Shown here: positions 38,020 to 39,227 of the stretch, piece after piece | How positions within the stretch are numbered: position 1 is the stretch's first letter | Layout of the letters: each line of letters begins with the position of its first letter | NCBI GenBank assembly: GCA_049999805.1 | Contig: JBNGIO010005990.1 | Span: forward strand, 125,114-164,340 | DNA: 39,227 nucleotides | Direction: 5' to 3' | From: Folioceros fuciformis | Taxonomy: Eukaryota > Anthocerotophyta > Anthocerotopsida > Anthocerotales | Program-made: the position numbers and the translations under genes | Notes under the pieces: generated by a model | Told to the model about the DNA's origin: nothing | What the model saw: the letters and a program-made list of their open reading frames with translations, nothing else | Database searches by the model: none

Positions 38020-39227
38020 TATGTTGCATACTCTTGACAGAGGGTAAGAGATTTTTTAGAGAGGTTTACAGAAGTTGAGAGTAACCATGTGCTAATATGC
38101 ATCAGATGTGGAAGCTACCTTCCATGCATTAGAGACCTAAAGAAAGGGCTAGATAAGCCGAGGGCCAACATGTGGCAGTACAGACCAATCAGTGATGGAA
38201 GCTCCGTCTCGAACTCTTGATAAACCACACACAGAAGTTCACTCATGAGCTCTAGAACGACTAGTTTATGGATGCTTAGGCTTATGAAGCTCGCAAAGGT
38301 AGAAATGTGGTAGCACCTCACATGTTGAATTGTGTTTGTAAGCCTTAGGTTGGTGTAGGTGGACACTAGAGATTGAATATGAGAACTTATAAATGAAATT
38401 TTGCAAGTCATTCCGGCTATGCTAATGAAAAAGACTTCTCGTCAGCTTTGCATTGCAGGATGTTCTCTTCCTTCTTTCCCACACATGGAACCTTTGAATA
38501 GGAAAGCTCTTAGACCACATGAACCTTGGAATAGGAAATATTTTTTTGAGAAAAAAGAAACTTTTCTCATACTCTTGTATTTGTTTTTCCTCTCTTTCTT
38601 TTGGTCTTCCCATGGATATGTTCTGGCACCATACCGGCACCCGTACGGATACTCCATACTTGTAAGGAATATTATTAAGAAAATGAAGGAGCCCTGCATT
38701 CTATGCATGCACAATATGTATGAGCGACCGCACTATACAATGTAAATTAAAAAAAAAAGGGAATAAGAGCACGAGCGTGGCACGGCGTAGCATCAGCAAG
38801 AATCGTGCCTCCAGGTGCCCCGGTTATCCTATTTCCTTGGGGGTCGTGTTTTGTTAAGGAAGCCTCGTGTCCTGCTTCCCGGAGCCCTGGTGGCCCCCCC
38901 GAAGCAAATTCTGTCCATCCTGTTGGGTTGTCCGCAGGGTGTGCAGCAAAGTGTATGATCTGCACGCTCTTACATGTCGATCGCTGCACGGGACCATTTC
39001 CTCATTTCCTGCCGCACTCTCCTCTGCCACATCGTGAGATTGGTACAGTAGCTTGTGCAGGTGCAGGGCCTTGTCAAAATCCGGATTCTGGGAGACTCGA
39101 ATTTCGGCAATGAGCTGTAGTTGCGGGGCGTATCCAGGCTTCTTTGAAATTTTTTGAAGTTATCGGGCAGCGGATGTTTGGAGGTGTCCTGGGCGACGGG
39201 GAACAGTTGTAGGGATACCGTTTACTC
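38020..39227. other. Terminal region, nothing recognised
   Basis: AT-rich, repeat-poor sequence up to about 38760, where an A10 run occurs, then GC-richer sequence to the window end. It could include the 5' side of a further gene, but no domain or convincing exon is visible. Confidence 0.5.

Overview
This window is nuclear DNA from a streptophyte plant. I favour a seed-free land plant (bryophyte or lycophyte grade), but no single feature names the genus. The evidence is a plant-type homomeric acetyl-CoA carboxylase, two NIN-like proteins (RWP-RK nitrate-response regulators) and a plant ER-type Ca2+-ATPase. All have GT-AG spliced genes with short introns (mostly about 75-250 bp) and GC-rich exons. 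A short stretch of plant-type telomeric repeat is also present. All four genes lie on the + strand. Exon borders were set by reading frame, splice sites and recalled family sequence, not by transcripts.

Layout: (1) 1-1300 is an AT-rich stretch with a decayed C5-cytosine-methyltransferase-like reading frame and an assembly gap at 507-606. (2) 2848-13019 is a complete 31-exon cytosolic-type acetyl-CoA carboxylase (2259 aa), preceded by a TATA-like box. (3) 13020-17448 has no gene I can support; it holds a hexanucleotide repeat, a perfect hairpin and four copies of a palindrome-bearing 32-bp repeat upstream of the next gene. (4) 17449-21457 is an NLP gene of 1213 aa with GAF-like sensor, RWP-RK and PB1 domains. 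(5) 23654-26998 is a second NLP with the same intron positions and phases, a long glutamine repeat interrupted by a 100-N gap, and no PB1 domain in the readable frame. (6) 26999-32327 is gene-poor, with telomere-like repeats and an AT-rich island of tandem repeats. (7) 32328-36454 is an 8-exon ER-type Ca2+-ATPase (1055 aa). (8) 36455-39227 is a repeat-bearing 3' region and a second AT-rich stretch.

The genes do not form an operon-like pathway. The carboxylase makes cytosolic malonyl-CoA, the NLPs control nitrate-responsive transcription, and the ATPase loads Ca2+ into the ER. The most informative part is the tandem NLP pair. Both copies keep the four residues known to form the nitrate pocket of Arabidopsis NLP7, but the second copy seems to have lost its PB1 interaction domain and gained a polyglutamine tract.
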